Shown piece by piece: positions 33,211-45,620 of a stretch of 64,000 nt of DNA; positions within the stretch are counted from its first letter, which is position 1; every line of letters begins with the position of its first letter. The translations under genes were made by a program, and so were the position numbers. The DNA is taken from NCBI GenBank assembly GCA_049999725.1, contig JBNGIS010020367.1, forward strand, positions 19,243 through 83,242, written 5' to 3'. Under the pieces are notes generated by a model. That model was not told the DNA's origin. It saw nothing but the letters and a program-made list of their open reading frames with translations, and ran no database searches. Source of the stretch: Haplomitrium mnioides (Eukaryota; Marchantiophyta; Haplomitriopsida; Calobryales).

Positions 33211-36200
33211 CGCATCTACAAGCGAATACTATAGCATTGGCTCCACGAGGAACAACAACATTACCCTTGAGATAGGTCAGAAATTTAAGCCCCTAGTAGC
33301 AATCCCAGATTCTTATAGGGCCGAACCTTTGAGAATCTAGTTGATTCTACCAGGTATGCACTCAAATTCACCTCTCCAGATAAGTATGAACTCTCACTTC
33401 AGAGAAGTCCATGCCTTTTGCTGACTACCATGTCTGTACTCTATAAATTGGCTGAAATCACCACTCAAGTCCCCACTTAGGTACCCCCCTAACATGGCAG
33501 CCCTCTATTTCAGCTTATCTCTCACTCCAATCTATTTATACACACCCTCTCTACTCCTAGTACATAGAAGATACCAATGTTTAGTATCCTTGATTCCTCA
33601 CTCTCATTACAAACAAATACTAAAATGACACTGAGGCTCCTCCCCACCTGACATCTAGCATCTATTAGAGCAAGATTTTCAGATCAACTACTCGAGAAGA
33701 CTGGAATATTTCAATAAAGCATTCCCTTCAAGTAGACTTTAAGCTTGGGAGATGAAGAAATCTGAGGACAGTCTTCTCTCTCTCCTAGCACTCCTTGCTG
33801 GGATTACAACTTGAAACAACCCACAGATTCCTCAATTCAGAATTCAGGATCTGAGTTCTCTAGCAAAATGCACCCAAGCACTCCTCGGGACTGCCCTTCT
33901 CTAGAGCAATCCTTTTCTCAATTCACAATTGCAGAATATGCATTGCTTCTGTCATTACAGCCTATCTTACATCCTTGCTTCAGCAATCATCCTCCCCCCT
34001 TGTGATCTTTCATTCTATCCAAGGAGTAATGGATTCTCAAAGAAAAATTATAAACTTTATAAATGTGGCAAATGAAACTTTGCAATGAGAATTCTGTCCT
34101 AGGAGAAGAGAGACCCCACTACTGGTCTTATGCTCTTTCTTCTTCAACTGATTCCTAACTAATCTCTATATAGGAACCTATTTTTCTACCTTTAATCATC
34201 CTAGTCTAATTACTACACTAATTTATAGCTAATAACACACTTAGATCTCCTACATCTTGCTACTAGTTGTTAACTAGATATTAATCCATAGATAAATTCT
34301 AAAACTAATACTCTAACTACTATGTCAACTGATTACATCTTTCTCAAATATGCAATTGTTCCCTTCATAGTCTTCATGGGGCTGGTGTTCCCTTTCTAAC
34401 TGCATGTATTCTTCCTACAATAACCTCGGAAGACTAACTTTCTTCACTAACTTTCTAATTTTGCTCACTACAGGAACTACTTGCAGCTTATATGAGGAAT
34501 AATTGTCTCCACCTCGCCGAGTAAGAACAATGCATGCCATAAGCTCCCTTCACTAAGTTATCAAGAAGCTCGATATAAGAGAAAAAATGACACTCCCTTG
34601 CAACCGCAGCTCCTCGCACATCGAACTTTCAACCTCTAGGCCAAATTCAAACTTTCACCCCGTTTGATTCAAACTTTCAAACCTACCTTCCCTTGAGTCC
34701 GGATCAGCGATAGGTCGCTCTTTCGGCTGATCCTCATATATCCTTTCTTGTTCTTCATATGTAACATCGTTTTATCTTCATTTCAGATTCCTCTTCTTCT
34801 CTATATCGAACTCTTCCTTCTCGATAATTGGCTTGATATAGGAACCCTTATAGGCTCCTTCTCTTCACTAAGTTGTGAAAAAGCTTGATGTAAGAACACC
34901 GTATGCTAGAGCTCCTTTAACTAACTCATGGAAAAGTTTGATGTAAGAATGATAGACTCCACAAATTCATTTCAAACTTTCTGAAGACGTCCCTTTCGAA
35001 CTTTCACCCCCGTCTGATTCGAACTTTCAAACTTACCTTCCCTTCAGTCTAGATCGGCGATAGGTCGCTCTTTCGGCTGATCCTCATTTATCCCTTCTTC
35101 ATTTAAGGACATTCAGCCTTCACCATTTGATTTCAAACAGCCCTCATAGGAGTCATCATTCTCTCCCTCCATTCCATTCGATCGTGCAACAGGGATTCTT
35201 CTTCCTTGGCAACTCGATCGTTCGTCATCTCTTCAGCGCAGTATGCAGCCTTTGTTTTAGATAAGTTAACCTTCTTTTCTGTCATTTGATCCCCAACACG
35301 GCCTTTCCTCCATTCGAGAACGATCGCAGCTTCAGGGAGTCTCCTTCCCTTCTCGCAGCATTCCCCTTCTTCAATCAATTCTTCAATGCAGTAAGGAGGA
35401 GAGGTCTTCGCAGCTTTGCTTTGTAGCATCCTCTTCGAGCGAACAACTCGATCATAGCCTTTGTTGAATTTCTATTAGCCTTCATTCGATTTGATTTCGC
35501 AGAAAGGATGGGCAGCATCGCAACATCAGCATTCTTCGATTTCAAACCAGACCGCACTTCGATTTCCATCATTCGAGATTTCTTCAGCAATCCTTCATTG
35601 AATTTGGAGAATCTTCTTCGCTAGCTATTCAACTGGGGCAACCTTGTTACAAGCCCAACACTTTGATTTCCCATGCCTCTTCCACCTTCAGCATTCACAG
35701 GGGAATGGGGCTTCGTATTGCATGCAACACCTTCACTTTCCTCACAAATAGATTTCTGCATCAGAGGTTGATGTCTCACCGCTCATCATTCATTATAGGG
35801 CCAATTTCTCCGAGCAGAACAGATGGGATCACTATATAATCAGTTAACAACACTCAAATAAGTACAACTTGCATCGTAGCTTTCCTATCTGAAGTGCTTT
35901 GCTCATCATCCACCTTACTGGATGAAATTCTAGCAATGCCTCCCACATCAACACCCAATGTTCAAATCCTTTGATGAGGAATGGTACGCACAAATTTGAA
36001 CTTTCAAATTCATCTGAATTGAACTTTCACAAATGCCCAATGCTTTTCCATAATGGCCGAATTCAAACTTCCTCCATACACAATTCTTCAAAGCCTATAG
36101 CCAAAAACCACAAAGGAGCTCGGCGCTGATCTCTGTAGGCTAGGGAATTAATCCCATAAGCTTTTCTCACTGTTGCTTGAGTAGTATATAATGATGTCAC

Positions 36201-36814
36201 TCTTTCTTCCTTTCGAGAGGCAGCCCCCTAGAGGGGTGTAAGGCCACCGCATTTCCACTCTCATGCCCCTGGACAGACCTAGTTCAGGGCTCACCCTTCC
36301 CTTGGGCACGATGTTCTCCGAGTGATCAAAAAGGCTTAAAAACAAAGTAGTCTTCAGAGTAGTGGGCTTAGCTTGGCCCCCGACCATTAGATTAGTTTTG
36401 TTTCTTTTTATTTTATTTTATTTTTATAATTTTTAAATTTTTATTTCTATCCTTTTGCTTTTCCTTACTCCTACCACTATACTATATTATTCTTTTTATA
36501 TAAATAAAATCAAACTTCTAATTGATCATTACATTATTTTTATATTTTATTTTATTATTCTTATTCTTATTATTATATTTTATAAGGCCTCAGCAGCAAC
36601 CTTGGTCTAATCCAACCTGGCTCCTCATTTCACTCTCACGGGATCTCCATGTATCAGCTTCCCATGACAATTGCTCTTCTTCCTCATGTTCATGAGACTG
36701 ATGTCTTCAATTTCCTCAAATTCCTTTGACACAACACTTGTAACGCTCTGTTCCACTGGATCATGGGGTTAATCCTCCAATTTTCTTTTCTCCATCCCCA
36801 ACTGGGCCTCCACA
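33211..36814 (-). repeat. 3' LTR of Gyp-1 (outer end deleted)
   Basis: It matches 43538-45620 and then 53099-54715 in order. The inner edge ends GGCCTCCACA (minus strand: TGTGGAGGCC) against a polypurine tract. The outer edge begins within the LTR at the equivalent of 43538. It contains an AT-rich TTTTATTTTA tract at 36397-36585 and many short frames with no protein motif. Confidence 0.88.
34659..35106 (-). repeat. Direct repeats inside the Gyp-1 LTR
   Basis: A block of about 100 bp with CTTTCAAAC, ACCTTCCCTT and GGCGATAGGTCGCTCTTTCG occurs at about 34659-34759 and again at 35007-35106. The same pair is present in the other LTR near 45055-45150 and 45405-45495, so the duplication predates transposition. 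Confidence 0.75.
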
Positions 36815-36830
36815 TAGCCCCCTCCTCCAA
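36815..36830 (-). promoter_or_regulatory. Polypurine tract of Gyp-1
   Basis: On the minus strand TTGGAGGAGGGGGCTA runs up to the TGTGGAGG start of the 3' LTR. Confidence 0.75.
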
Positions 36831-36899
36831 TGCAAAGCATCCTTGCGAGCCTATTCAAGGCTATTATACTTCTTAATCCTGAAACCATTCACCTTGTAT

Positions 36900-38140
36900 C
36901 CAACTTCTGTCTATCGAGAGTCATTAATTGAATTGATCCATTAGCAAAGATTTGCTCAACTCTATACGGACCCATCCACCTTACATGCAATTTTCCCGAA
37001 AACAAGATGTATCTGTTATCATACACAAGACTAAGTTTCCTTCTAGAATGCTGCCTTTTTTTATCTTAGAATCATACTTATCTTTCCTTTGTCCTTGGAT
37101 TGCTTGTGTCTCTCCAAGAGCCAATAATCTGTTTTCTTCAAGAGCAAATAATCTTTTTTCTTCAAGAGCAATCAAGTCCAGCATTCTGGACTGGAGGCTG
37201 GCCTCATTGGGCAACCGCACCTCTTCACTTATCCTCAAGGTTTGAATTGACTACTCAATAAGAACTGCAGCTTGCATACCGTACACCAAATAAAACGGAG
37301 TCTGCTTCGTCGTAACCTTCTATGCAGTTCTATAGGCCCATAATGTCGAATAAATCTTTTCATCCCAATCATGGGCATGAGCAGAGGTGATCTTGTTAAG
37401 AATCTTACACAAGAGTCCATTCACTCTCTCTGTATGGCTATTAACTTTAGGATTGTAAGGCATTGTTTTCCAATGCTTGATCATATACAGATCTGTGAGC
37501 TGTCGTATAACTCCATTTAGAAAGTGAGTCCCTCTATCACATATCGATTCTAGAGGACATCCAAATCTGGTAATGATATTATGAAACAAAAATTTGGCTA
37601 CTGTATCTCCATCATTCTTTTTGGTAGCATGGGCCTCTACCCACTTAGTTGCATAATCTGTACATACTAAGATATATCTATTATGATAAACATGAGTAGT
37701 AGGAGATATAGGTCCTACAAAATCTATTCCCCACTTTTCAGAAAAGGCCAAAGGTACAATGGGCGTCAAAGGCCAATGACTAGTGGCTGTAGGCTTACCC
37801 ACTAGTTGGCACGGATCACACTTAGAGATATAATCTCACACATCTTGATACATGGTTGGCCACCAGTAACCTGTTGTTAAAATTTTTGCCACTATATTCT
37901 TCAAAGCATAATGCCCACCGACAATATCATCATGAAAACCAGACATCACCTTAACAACTTCCTTCTCTTCCAAGCACCTCTTAAGGGTCAGATCTGGTCC
38001 CTGCTTATACAGTACTCCCTTAAAGATAGTGTAAGGAGTTGCCTTAGTTCTGAATACTGCCTTCTCCTCAGCAGACTTGTTGGATGGAAACTTGAGATGT
38101 TGTAGATAGTACCATATATCTGCATACCAGCTCCCTTGTG
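36900..38140 (-). pseudogene. pol: Gyp-1 integrase
   Basis: The zinc-binding part has 'FHDDIVGGHYALKNIVAKI' and 'YWWPTMYQDV', then a stop and the CxxC motif 'KCDPCQ'. The core (37802-37320) has the catalytic Asp in 'WGIDFVGPISPT', Asp in 'SICDRGTHFLNG' and Glu in 'NSHTERVNGLL', all kept. The C-terminal part (37420-36981) reads 'WCTVCKLQFLL' and 'MLDLIALEEKRLFALEENRL'. Within it a 24-bp unit coding SSRANNLF on the opposite strand is tandemly repeated (about 37115-37165). No chromodomain is visible. Two stops and one frameshift are evident. Confidence 0.9.
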
Positions 38141-38640
38141 GCACCTCTCCATCTGCTGCAAATAGAGCTTCACCAGGAAACTCATCAGACTGATCATCTT
38201 TTGCTGGCTCCCTTAGGTATCTTGATAAAAAGTCTGCATTGCCATGAGCTTTGCCCGAACGCACATCAACTTCAAAATCAAACTCTTGTAGAAGTAGCAT
38301 CTACCTTGCTAATCTTCAAGACAGATCTGGCTTATTGACCAGATATCTCAAGGAGTTGTGATCCACATGGAACACAAAGGGATACCCCAAGAGATAATGT
38401 CAAAACTTCCTTACTGAAAACACCATACCCAAAGCTTCTCGCTCAGTCACTGAGATAGCTTCTAGCTGGCATAATAGATAGCATGGTCCATCTTTTTGAC
38501 TCAGCACACTCTCTATAGAGTGGGCAAAAATATCCACATATACGTGGAATTTCTTACTCCAATCTAGAGGTCGGAGTACTGGGACTGCCATCAGCTTTTC
38601 GTTCAGTTTCTCAAAAGACTTATGAGCTTCTGGTCCCTAG
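38141..38640 (-). pseudogene. pol: Gyp-1 RNase H
   Basis: 'LDWSKKFHVYVDIFAHSIES' corresponds to the first catalytic Asp block, and 'AISVTEREALGMVFSVRKF' carries the ExExxA-type helix. A stop follows. 'HVDHNSLRYLVNKP' can be read next, and 'LLLQEFDFEVDVRSGKAHGN' then 'ADFLSRYL' closes the domain with the conserved Asp. Two stops are present. Confidence 0.85.
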
Positions 38641-38687
38641 AGAAATTCTTGGTCTTTTTTTAGGAGGTCTTTCAGAGGCGCTTCAAT

Positions 38688-39441
38688 CTATGCGTACTCT
38701 TCCACAAACCTTCTGTAGTACCGAGTGGATCCCAAGAATTCTCGGACCATAGTAACATTTCTAGGCACGGGGAGGGTCTGTATAACATTGACCTTATCAA
38801 TGTCTACTTCTATGCCTCTTTGAGACACCATGTGTCCTAATAAAATTCCCACCTTCATGACCAGAAAACATTTTTCAGGGTGGAGGCCTAATCTGCCCCA
38901 CCTAGAGCGTTCAAAAGTTTTCTTTAAATGCTCAGGGTGGTCCTTCATTTTCCCATATACACAGAAATCATCAAGAAAGATCTCTATGAACTCTCTTAAA
39001 TAAGGCCCAAAAGTATTGGTCATTGCTCTCTGGAAAGTGGCATGTGCATTGCACAAGCCAAAAGGCATGACATTGTAGGCAAATGTACCCGAGTCGGTAG
39101 AAAAAGTTGTATTTGCTCTATCCTCTAAATGAATACTCACTTGATTATATCCTGAAAAATCCATCAAGGAAAGAATAAAACTCATTTCCTGCAACTTGGT
39201 CCAGAATGGTGTCATTAAAAGGCAAAGGGTAAAAGTCTTTCTTGGTTGCCAAATTTAACTTTCTAAAATCTTGACAAACCCTCACTTTCCAATTCTTTTT
39301 CATCACAATGACGATGGGAGATACCCACGCACTATAGGGTACTGGATATACAAAATTAACTTTAAGAAGCTTGTCCAACTCCTCTTTTACCAACAAGGAG
39401 TACTTGGGATTGAGGCAATACTTTTTTTGCCGAACTGGCAC
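38688..39441 (-). pseudogene. pol: Gyp-1 reverse transcriptase
   Basis: Blocks in order on the minus strand: 'VKEELDKLLKVNFVYPV', 'WVSPIVIVMKKNWKVRVCQD', 'FRKLNLATKKDFYPLP', a frameshift near 39200, 'LSLMDFSGYNQVSIHLED', 'VMPFGLCNAHATFQRAM', the catalytic box FLDDF in place of YxDD, 'GILLGHMVSQRGIEVD' and 'REFLGSTRYYRRFVEEYA'. It is almost complete, with a single frameshift. The FLDD form is common in non-chromodomain plant gypsy elements. Confidence 0.93.
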
Positions 39442-39801
39442 TGCCTCCTACTTAAGGTAGATCCGATGTTTGCACAGTTCAGGTGGAACGCCCTTCAGGT
39501 CTTCATAGGACCAGCCAAATACATCCAAATATTCTTGTAGCAGCTTCTTATAAACCGTCACCTTCTATTCTATTAGATCACAAGATGTCAGCAATTCCTT
39601 ATTCTACCCATCAATCCCTTCAACTCTCAGAGGAGTATATTGTTTGGTACTGACCACCTTCTCTGGTTTCGATTTCTCCATCAAGATCTTAGGGTCCTTC
39701 TCTGAAGGGAAAGGGAATAGAGCTCTCATATCTATGGTCAAATCATCAGGTTGGGTGTGACTCCACACCACAAACTCCTCATCTGTGAGGCCTTGAAAGT
39801 C

Positions 39802-40494
39802 TTAATTCAGGGTCTGGACTTCATGAAAAAACTTTGCCTCCAATTTCAACAGTGGAGTATCATCCTCAGTGAGCCAGAGCTTCTCCTCAATCTTATCCAG
39901 CCTCCCTTGACTTTCTTTTGAATTGGAGCGCTCGTAGGCATCTGAAAAATTAGAAGTGTACTCTGGTACAAATTGAGTTTCACCCTGGTAGGTTGGTGTA
40001 TTCCATTGTAGCACTACCGTGGGGTTCTTCCCAAATCTCACTTCTTTTCTTCCCCAATCCTCTATTGCCTTGGCTTTATACAGCCAGGGTTGGCCCAACA
40101 ACACCATATAGGTCGACTTGGTCTTAGGATCAATAACTGTGTAGTCTAATGTGAAGGTTTTCCCTTCAATCACAGTGTTGATACCCAACAAGACTCCTTC
40201 TGGAATTAATCTTCTTTGATCTGCGAACCTCAAAACCTGTGGCATCTTATCCAACACATTGAAGCCCAATGCGTGCATAGCTTCCAGCACCATGATGTTC
40301 TTTCCAGACCCACCATCCACCGGTACATCCTTCAAGTAACACCCATTAATTTCTTTCTCCACTTTAGGAGCTCCATATTCTTGAAACAAATCTGGTTTTG
40401 CAAAAAACTCTCGTGCTTCTGCTAGGATATCCATTACTTTAGGTAGTGAATGCACTTGAGGTAGAGTATACCGTCTACTCCTTGTTGTAGTCAT
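39802..40494 (-). pseudogene. pol: Gyp-1 protease region
   Basis: An open stretch of 230 codons. The active site reads 'DVPVDGGSGKNIMVLEAMHA', where plant gypsy proteases have D-[SGT]-G-S. 'DYTVIDPKTKSTYMVLLGQP' matches the second conserved block before the usual WL ('PWLYKAKA'). The segment after about residue 160 is a linker toward reverse transcriptase rich in Glu. The frame starts after a stop that separates it from Gag. Confidence 0.82.
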
Positions 40495-42969
40495 TCCCCT
40501 CAGCTTCTTCCTCTAGGGGGCTGATAATTCCAAAACTTGCTCAATTGTAATATTGGCCATTTTGCCTCTCAGATCTCGTGCAATATTGTACCCTTGATCG
40601 ACTTCATCGACTTGCACAGAAACAAACCTTCCTTGCTGGTCTGCCTTTCCTTCTTTTGTTTTCAACCCTGGTGCAAAGTTCACCCGTCGTTCCTCCTCTG
40701 CTTCCAAGGCAGCTTTAACTTTTACCTTTCTCTGACTTCTACTGATCTGTTTTTGTAGATCATGTTGCACTTCTTCTTTCATATCTTTTACTGCCTGAAA
40801 GTACTTGGGATCATACCCATCATAATCTAGATCAGGAATAGTACCGTCTTTCACAGTTACCTTGTGTTGCTCATCTTTTGCGTTGTCCCTTTTCCTCAGG
40901 TTCTCCTTGATCCTCTTTTCAACTTTCTGTGCCCTGGTATGGACTTTATAAAACTCTTGGCCTCTTTAAGTATTGGCTTCCACCAATCTGATCTGATCTT
41001 CATGAGGTGCAGTCACGGCATTTGTCTCCACATACTTGACCAGCATTTTTGTTGCTAGTGGCTTTGGCCATTCTGCTTCAATGTGGCCTGACTTCATGTA
41101 GTTGGAACACAAAGGAACATAACCCAACGGCTTCTTAGGGTGGGGACAAGTATTAGAATAGTGTTCTAAACTCCCACAATTGTAACAGCTTGTTAATGTG
41201 GCTCCTCTTCCTTGAACTACATCCCATGGCACAGCGATGGTTCCCATGGCAGCTTGCCCCTATTGCTGAAGTTGTGTTCCAGGCATTGGATATGGTAAGG
41301 AGGGCTGGTTCTGTGGATAACTTCTCTCCAATGGTCTCCCCCTTCCTTGCTGAATTGCAAAACAGGATTGGGTAGGATCCCAAATTTGGTAGTCATCCTG
41401 CCCCTCTTCAACCTAGTATCCCCATGTACTCACAAATCTAGCATTAGCAGGGTACCAGCATTTTGGTTCCACATGGCCCTGCTTTTTACAGCGTGTACAC
41501 CACATATTAGCCTTTTGTTTAGGAATGGGCCTCCTCTTGGCCTGCTTAGTTGCCTGCCTCACAGCCAATCATTCCGTTTCTCTGGCAAGCTAATCCACTA
41601 CCGCTTCCCCATGTGAGTTCCTGCCTTCTTTTTCTTAGAAGACTTCTTCTTCTTTTCTTCAGAATCAGAAGAGGTGGAAGACTCTCTCTCAGTCTCATCA
41701 CTGGACTCAGAATCAGATGGGCTGGAGGAGGTTTCTTCCTTCTTCTTATTCTTCCTCTTTTTGTCCTTTTTCTTCTTATTTCTTCTCCTCCTTCTTTTGC
41801 TCTTACTGGAGTTTGAAGAGTCAAAGGAAGACAATCCTCTTTCCACCAATTGGGCTGTCTCATAAACTTCAGCAGCAACCACTGCCGCTGCTAGGGTGCC
41901 AGCCCCCATCTGTCATACATAGTGACTATGTTTCTTTGTCAACCCTACCAGATACCACTCCAGCTCAACCAATGGACTGCTGAGCATTTACCCTTCTCAT
42001 CGACTCCTTCTTTTTCTTTTTGATCTTAGATAATTTAGTAAGCAGTCTTGTAGAATAGGCAGCTCCTTTGAATTATGTTATTAGAGCATCTCTGAAGGCT
42101 GCCCAGGTTGGATAGGCAGCCACCAAGCTGGTGTACCAATCCTGTGCCTTTCCTCCTAACAGGGCTCTCACCATTTTCAGCCTATGAATATCATTGTCTT
42201 CATTGTTGGCCTAGCTTATGCTTTGAAACTGTTTAGCCCATGCATCAACATCTTCTCCCTTCTTGCCTTTAAACAGTTTATAGTGCATTCTAGTTTTCAA
42301 CATAGAGCCTCTTGCTAGACTTCCTCTTGCTGACATGTTGACACTACTCACAATAGGGTTTACTATTGGAAAATTATCGGGTGGGGCTATTGGACTATCA
42401 CTTTAACTAGAACCAAGACTCCAAACAGGGTAATCTACTAGCTGATCTGGACTAGAGGGATCTAAACTAGCTACAAAAATAGGACTGTTAGATAATCTGG
42501 AAGGAAGGAGTTCAGAACCACTTGAACTATCAAAACCTCTCCTAGATGGACCTACGCTATTGGCTACAGCTAGTGGTATAGGCTCACCTAAAACTGATGT
42601 CCCTACAAATAAAGAACCAACAGTATTCAAAAACAATGGTCTAGCTAAAACAGTGGTCTCTCTTGTTACCCTAGACCTATGTATGTTAGAAGTATAAGGG
42701 GGAGTTCCAGATCTGAGTTCCTGGGCTAGACTGTTAGTGGGAACACCTTCACTTCCACTTCCACTTCCAACCTAACTCAGCCAATGAATTTCCAGAAATT
42801 GTGTGGACTCTCTTCTATTCTTCTCACGAACCTCCCACCGTTGGAGGTTTTCTGAAGCTCTTCTCTTGGCTCTCTCTTCTCTGGCTTGATCTTGCAATGT
42901 AGCTCGCAATTGTCGCTCTTCAATTTCTTCTTGCTCACCGTCTGCTGGGCCATGACCCTGGCTTCCCAT
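40495..42969 (-). pseudogene. gag: Gyp-1 Gag with zinc knuckles
   Basis: Starts at the ATG at 42969 ('MGSQGHGPADGEQEE'), followed by a Glu/Arg-rich helix. The Retrotrans_gag core (about 42330-41990) reads 'YKLFKGKKGEDVDAWAKQF', 'KMVRALLGGKAQDWYTSLVA' and 'YPTWAAFRDALIT'. A very basic, Ser-rich tract with RRRRR and KKKK runs lies at 41909-41598. Three knuckles follow: CTRCKKQGHVEPKC (about 41510-41470), CYNCGSLEHYSNTC (41187-41146) and a decayed third, CSNYMKSGHIEAEW. The C-terminal spacer is 40854-40513. At least five stops or frameshifts break it. Confidence 0.85.
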
Positions 42970-43255
42970 TTAGCTTATAGAGCATTTGAAGAACGCTTAT
43001 GTTTCTGAAATTGGTACAGTCTGGTCTCCTTTGTTTTTCCAGACCCCTCTTCTCAAGGAGCCCTATCACTAGTACTTTCATGCACAATTCAGATCAGTAC
43101 CACCTGCACTTCACTCTGAACCCTTGGGCTCTCTTTAAAGATTCCACCAGAAAACAAGAGATTTCAAATTCAATCATGGGCAGCAAATCAAAACTTCAGA
43201 TTCACTCATGTTGCACTCTTATTCTTCATAGAAAAACAGCCAAATGTACTCTGCT

Positions 43256-43272
43256 TCTCGGCAATGGCGCCA
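43256..43272 (-). promoter_or_regulatory. Primer-binding site of Gyp-1 (tRNA-Asp type)
   Basis: The minus strand reads TGGCGCCATTGCCGAGA, eight bases inside the 5' LTR edge (TGTTGCAACTT at 43281). It closely resembles the TGGCGCCGTTGCCGGGGA site known from Athila and Tat elements. Confidence 0.75.
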
Positions 43273-43280
43273 AGAAGTCG

Positions 43281-45620
43281 TGTTGCAACTTGCTGCAAGT
43301 ATTTAGGATCAGATTTCTCAAATCCAGTGTCGAACCCACATAGAGTAGTGTCAATCTGATCTGTTTTCTATGATTTATGCACATTCTAGTTGTTTTGAGA
43401 CATGGACAACTGAACACACCCTAGGACCAGGCCCTTCTGACCTTGGTCACTTACCCTCACTTCTCTCTCTCAACACCAGCAGAATCTTGCAAACCAGACA
43501 CTACAAAAGCTTAGGCTTCCTGCCTCCTGCCCCTTAGCATCTACAAGTGAACACTATAGCTTTGGCTCCTGCAGGAACAACAACATTACCCTTGAGATAG
43601 ATCAAAAACTTTAAGCCCCTATTAGCAATCCTAGATTTTTATAGGGCAGAACCTTTGAGAATCCGGTTGATTCTACCAGGTATACACTCAAATCCACCTC
43701 TCCAGATAAGTATAAACTCTCACTCCAGAGAAAACCATGCCTTTTGCTGTCTACCATGTCTGTACTCTATTAATTGGCTGAAATCACCACTCAAGTCCCC
43801 ACTCAAGTACCTCCCTGACATGGCAGCCCTCTGTTGGAACCTATCTCTCACCCCAATCAATTTATGCACACCCTCTCTACTCCTAGTACATAGAAGATAC
43901 CAATGCTTAGTATCCTTGATTCCTCACTCTCATTACTAACAAATACTACAATGACACTAAGGCTCCTCCCATCCAACATTTGCTACAGCAAGATTTTCAG
44001 ATCAACTACTCTAGAAGACTGGAATATTTCAATAAAGCATTCTCTTCAAGCAGACTTTAAGATTGGGAGATGAAGAACCTTCATCTACAGATTTGCATAG
44101 GAAATCTGAGGACAGTCTTCTCTCTCTCCTAGCACTTCTTGCTAGGATTACAACTTGAAACAACCCACAGATTCCTCAATTCAGAATTCAGAATCTGAAT
44201 TCTCAAGCAGAATGCACCCAAGCACCCCTCTGGCCTGCCCTTCTCTAGAGCAATCCTTTTCTCAATTCACAATTGCAGAATGTGCATTGCTTCGGTCATT
44301 ACAGCCTATCTTACATCCTTGCTTCAGCAATCATACTTCCCCCTTGTGACCTTCCATTCTATCCAAGGAGCAGAGGATTCTCAAAGAAAAATTATAAACT
44401 TTATAAATGTGGCGAATGAAACTTTGCAATGAGAATTCTGTCCCAAGAGAAGAGAGACCCCACTACTAGTCTAATGCTCTTTCTCTTTCAACTCATTCCT
44501 AACTAATCTCTATATAGGAACCTATTGTTCTACCTATAATCATCCTAGTCTAATTACTACACTAATTCACAGCTACTAAAACACTTAGATCTCCTACATC
44601 TTACTACTAACTGTTAACTAGATATTAATCCATAGATAAATTCTAAAACTAATACTCTAACTACTATGTCAATTGATTACATCTATCTCAAATATGCAAT
44701 TGTTCCCTTCACAGTCTTCATGGGGCTGGTGTTCCCTTTCTAACTGCATGTACTCTTCCTACAATAACCTCGGAAGACTAACTTTCTTCACTAACTTTCT
44801 AATTTCGCTCGCTACTAACTTTCTAATTTCGCTCGCTACAGGAACTACTCGTAGCTTCTATGACGAATAACTGTCTCCACCTCGCCAAGTAAGAACAATG
44901 CATGCTTTAAAGCTCCCTTCACTAATTTATAAAAAAGCTCGATATAAGAGCAAAAATGACACTCCCTTGCAACCGCAGCTCCTCACACGTCGAACTTTCA
45001 AAGTGACCTATCTCCTTTTCCAAACTTTCAACCTCTGGGCCAAATTCAACTTTTCACTATCGTCCGATTCAAACTTTCGAACTTACCTTCCCTTGAGTCC
45101 GGATCGGCGATAGGTCGCTCTTTTGGCTGGTCCTCATTGATCCTTTCTTGTTCTTCATGTGAAACATTGTTTTATCTTCATTTCCGACTCCTCTTATTCT
45201 CTACATCAGACTCCTCTTTCTCGATAATTCACTTGATATAAGAACCTTTATAGGCTCCTTCTCTTCACTAAGTTGTGAAAAAACTCGATGTAAGAACACC
45301 GCGTGCCAGAACTCCTTTAACTAACTCATAAGAACATTTGATGTAAGAATAATAGACTCTACAAATCCATTTCTAACTTTCTAAAGACATCTGATTCGAA
45401 CTTTCAACCCCATTCGATTCAACTTTCAAACGTACCTTCCCTTGAGGCCGGATCGGCGATAGGTTGTTCTTTCGGTTGATCTTTATTTATCTTATCTTCA
45501 TTTAAGAACATTCAGCCTTCACCATTTGATTTCAAACAGCCCACACAGCAGTCATCATTCACTCTCTCCTTTCCATTCGATCGCGCAACATGGATTCTTC
45601 TTCCCAAGCAGCTCGAATTG
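43281..45620 (-). repeat. 5' LTR of Gyp-1, part 1
   Basis: Inner part of the 5' LTR up to the Gyp-2 insertion. From 43538 it aligns with 33211 onward; the first 257 bp have no counterpart in the shortened 3' LTR. A 24-bp tandem duplication (AACTTTCTAATTTCGCTCGC type, 44792-44839) is private to this copy. Confidence 0.85.
45616..45620. repeat. Target-site duplication of Gyp-2, left (decayed)
   Basis: AATTG here against GATCG at 53094-53098. The uninterrupted LTR copy reads CTCGATCGTTCG at this point, so the original target was GATCG. Confidence 0.6.

Noticed and set aside
36952-37245. 97-codon plus-strand frame with a repeated SSRANNLF unit
   Set aside because: The repeat is the opposite strand of the duplicated integrase-tail codons of Gyp-1, which explain it better.
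41550-41983. Plus-strand frames rich in Leu and Phe opposite Gyp-1 Gag
   Set aside because: They are the complement of the Lys/Arg/Ser-rich Gag tract and look like membrane segments only for that reason.
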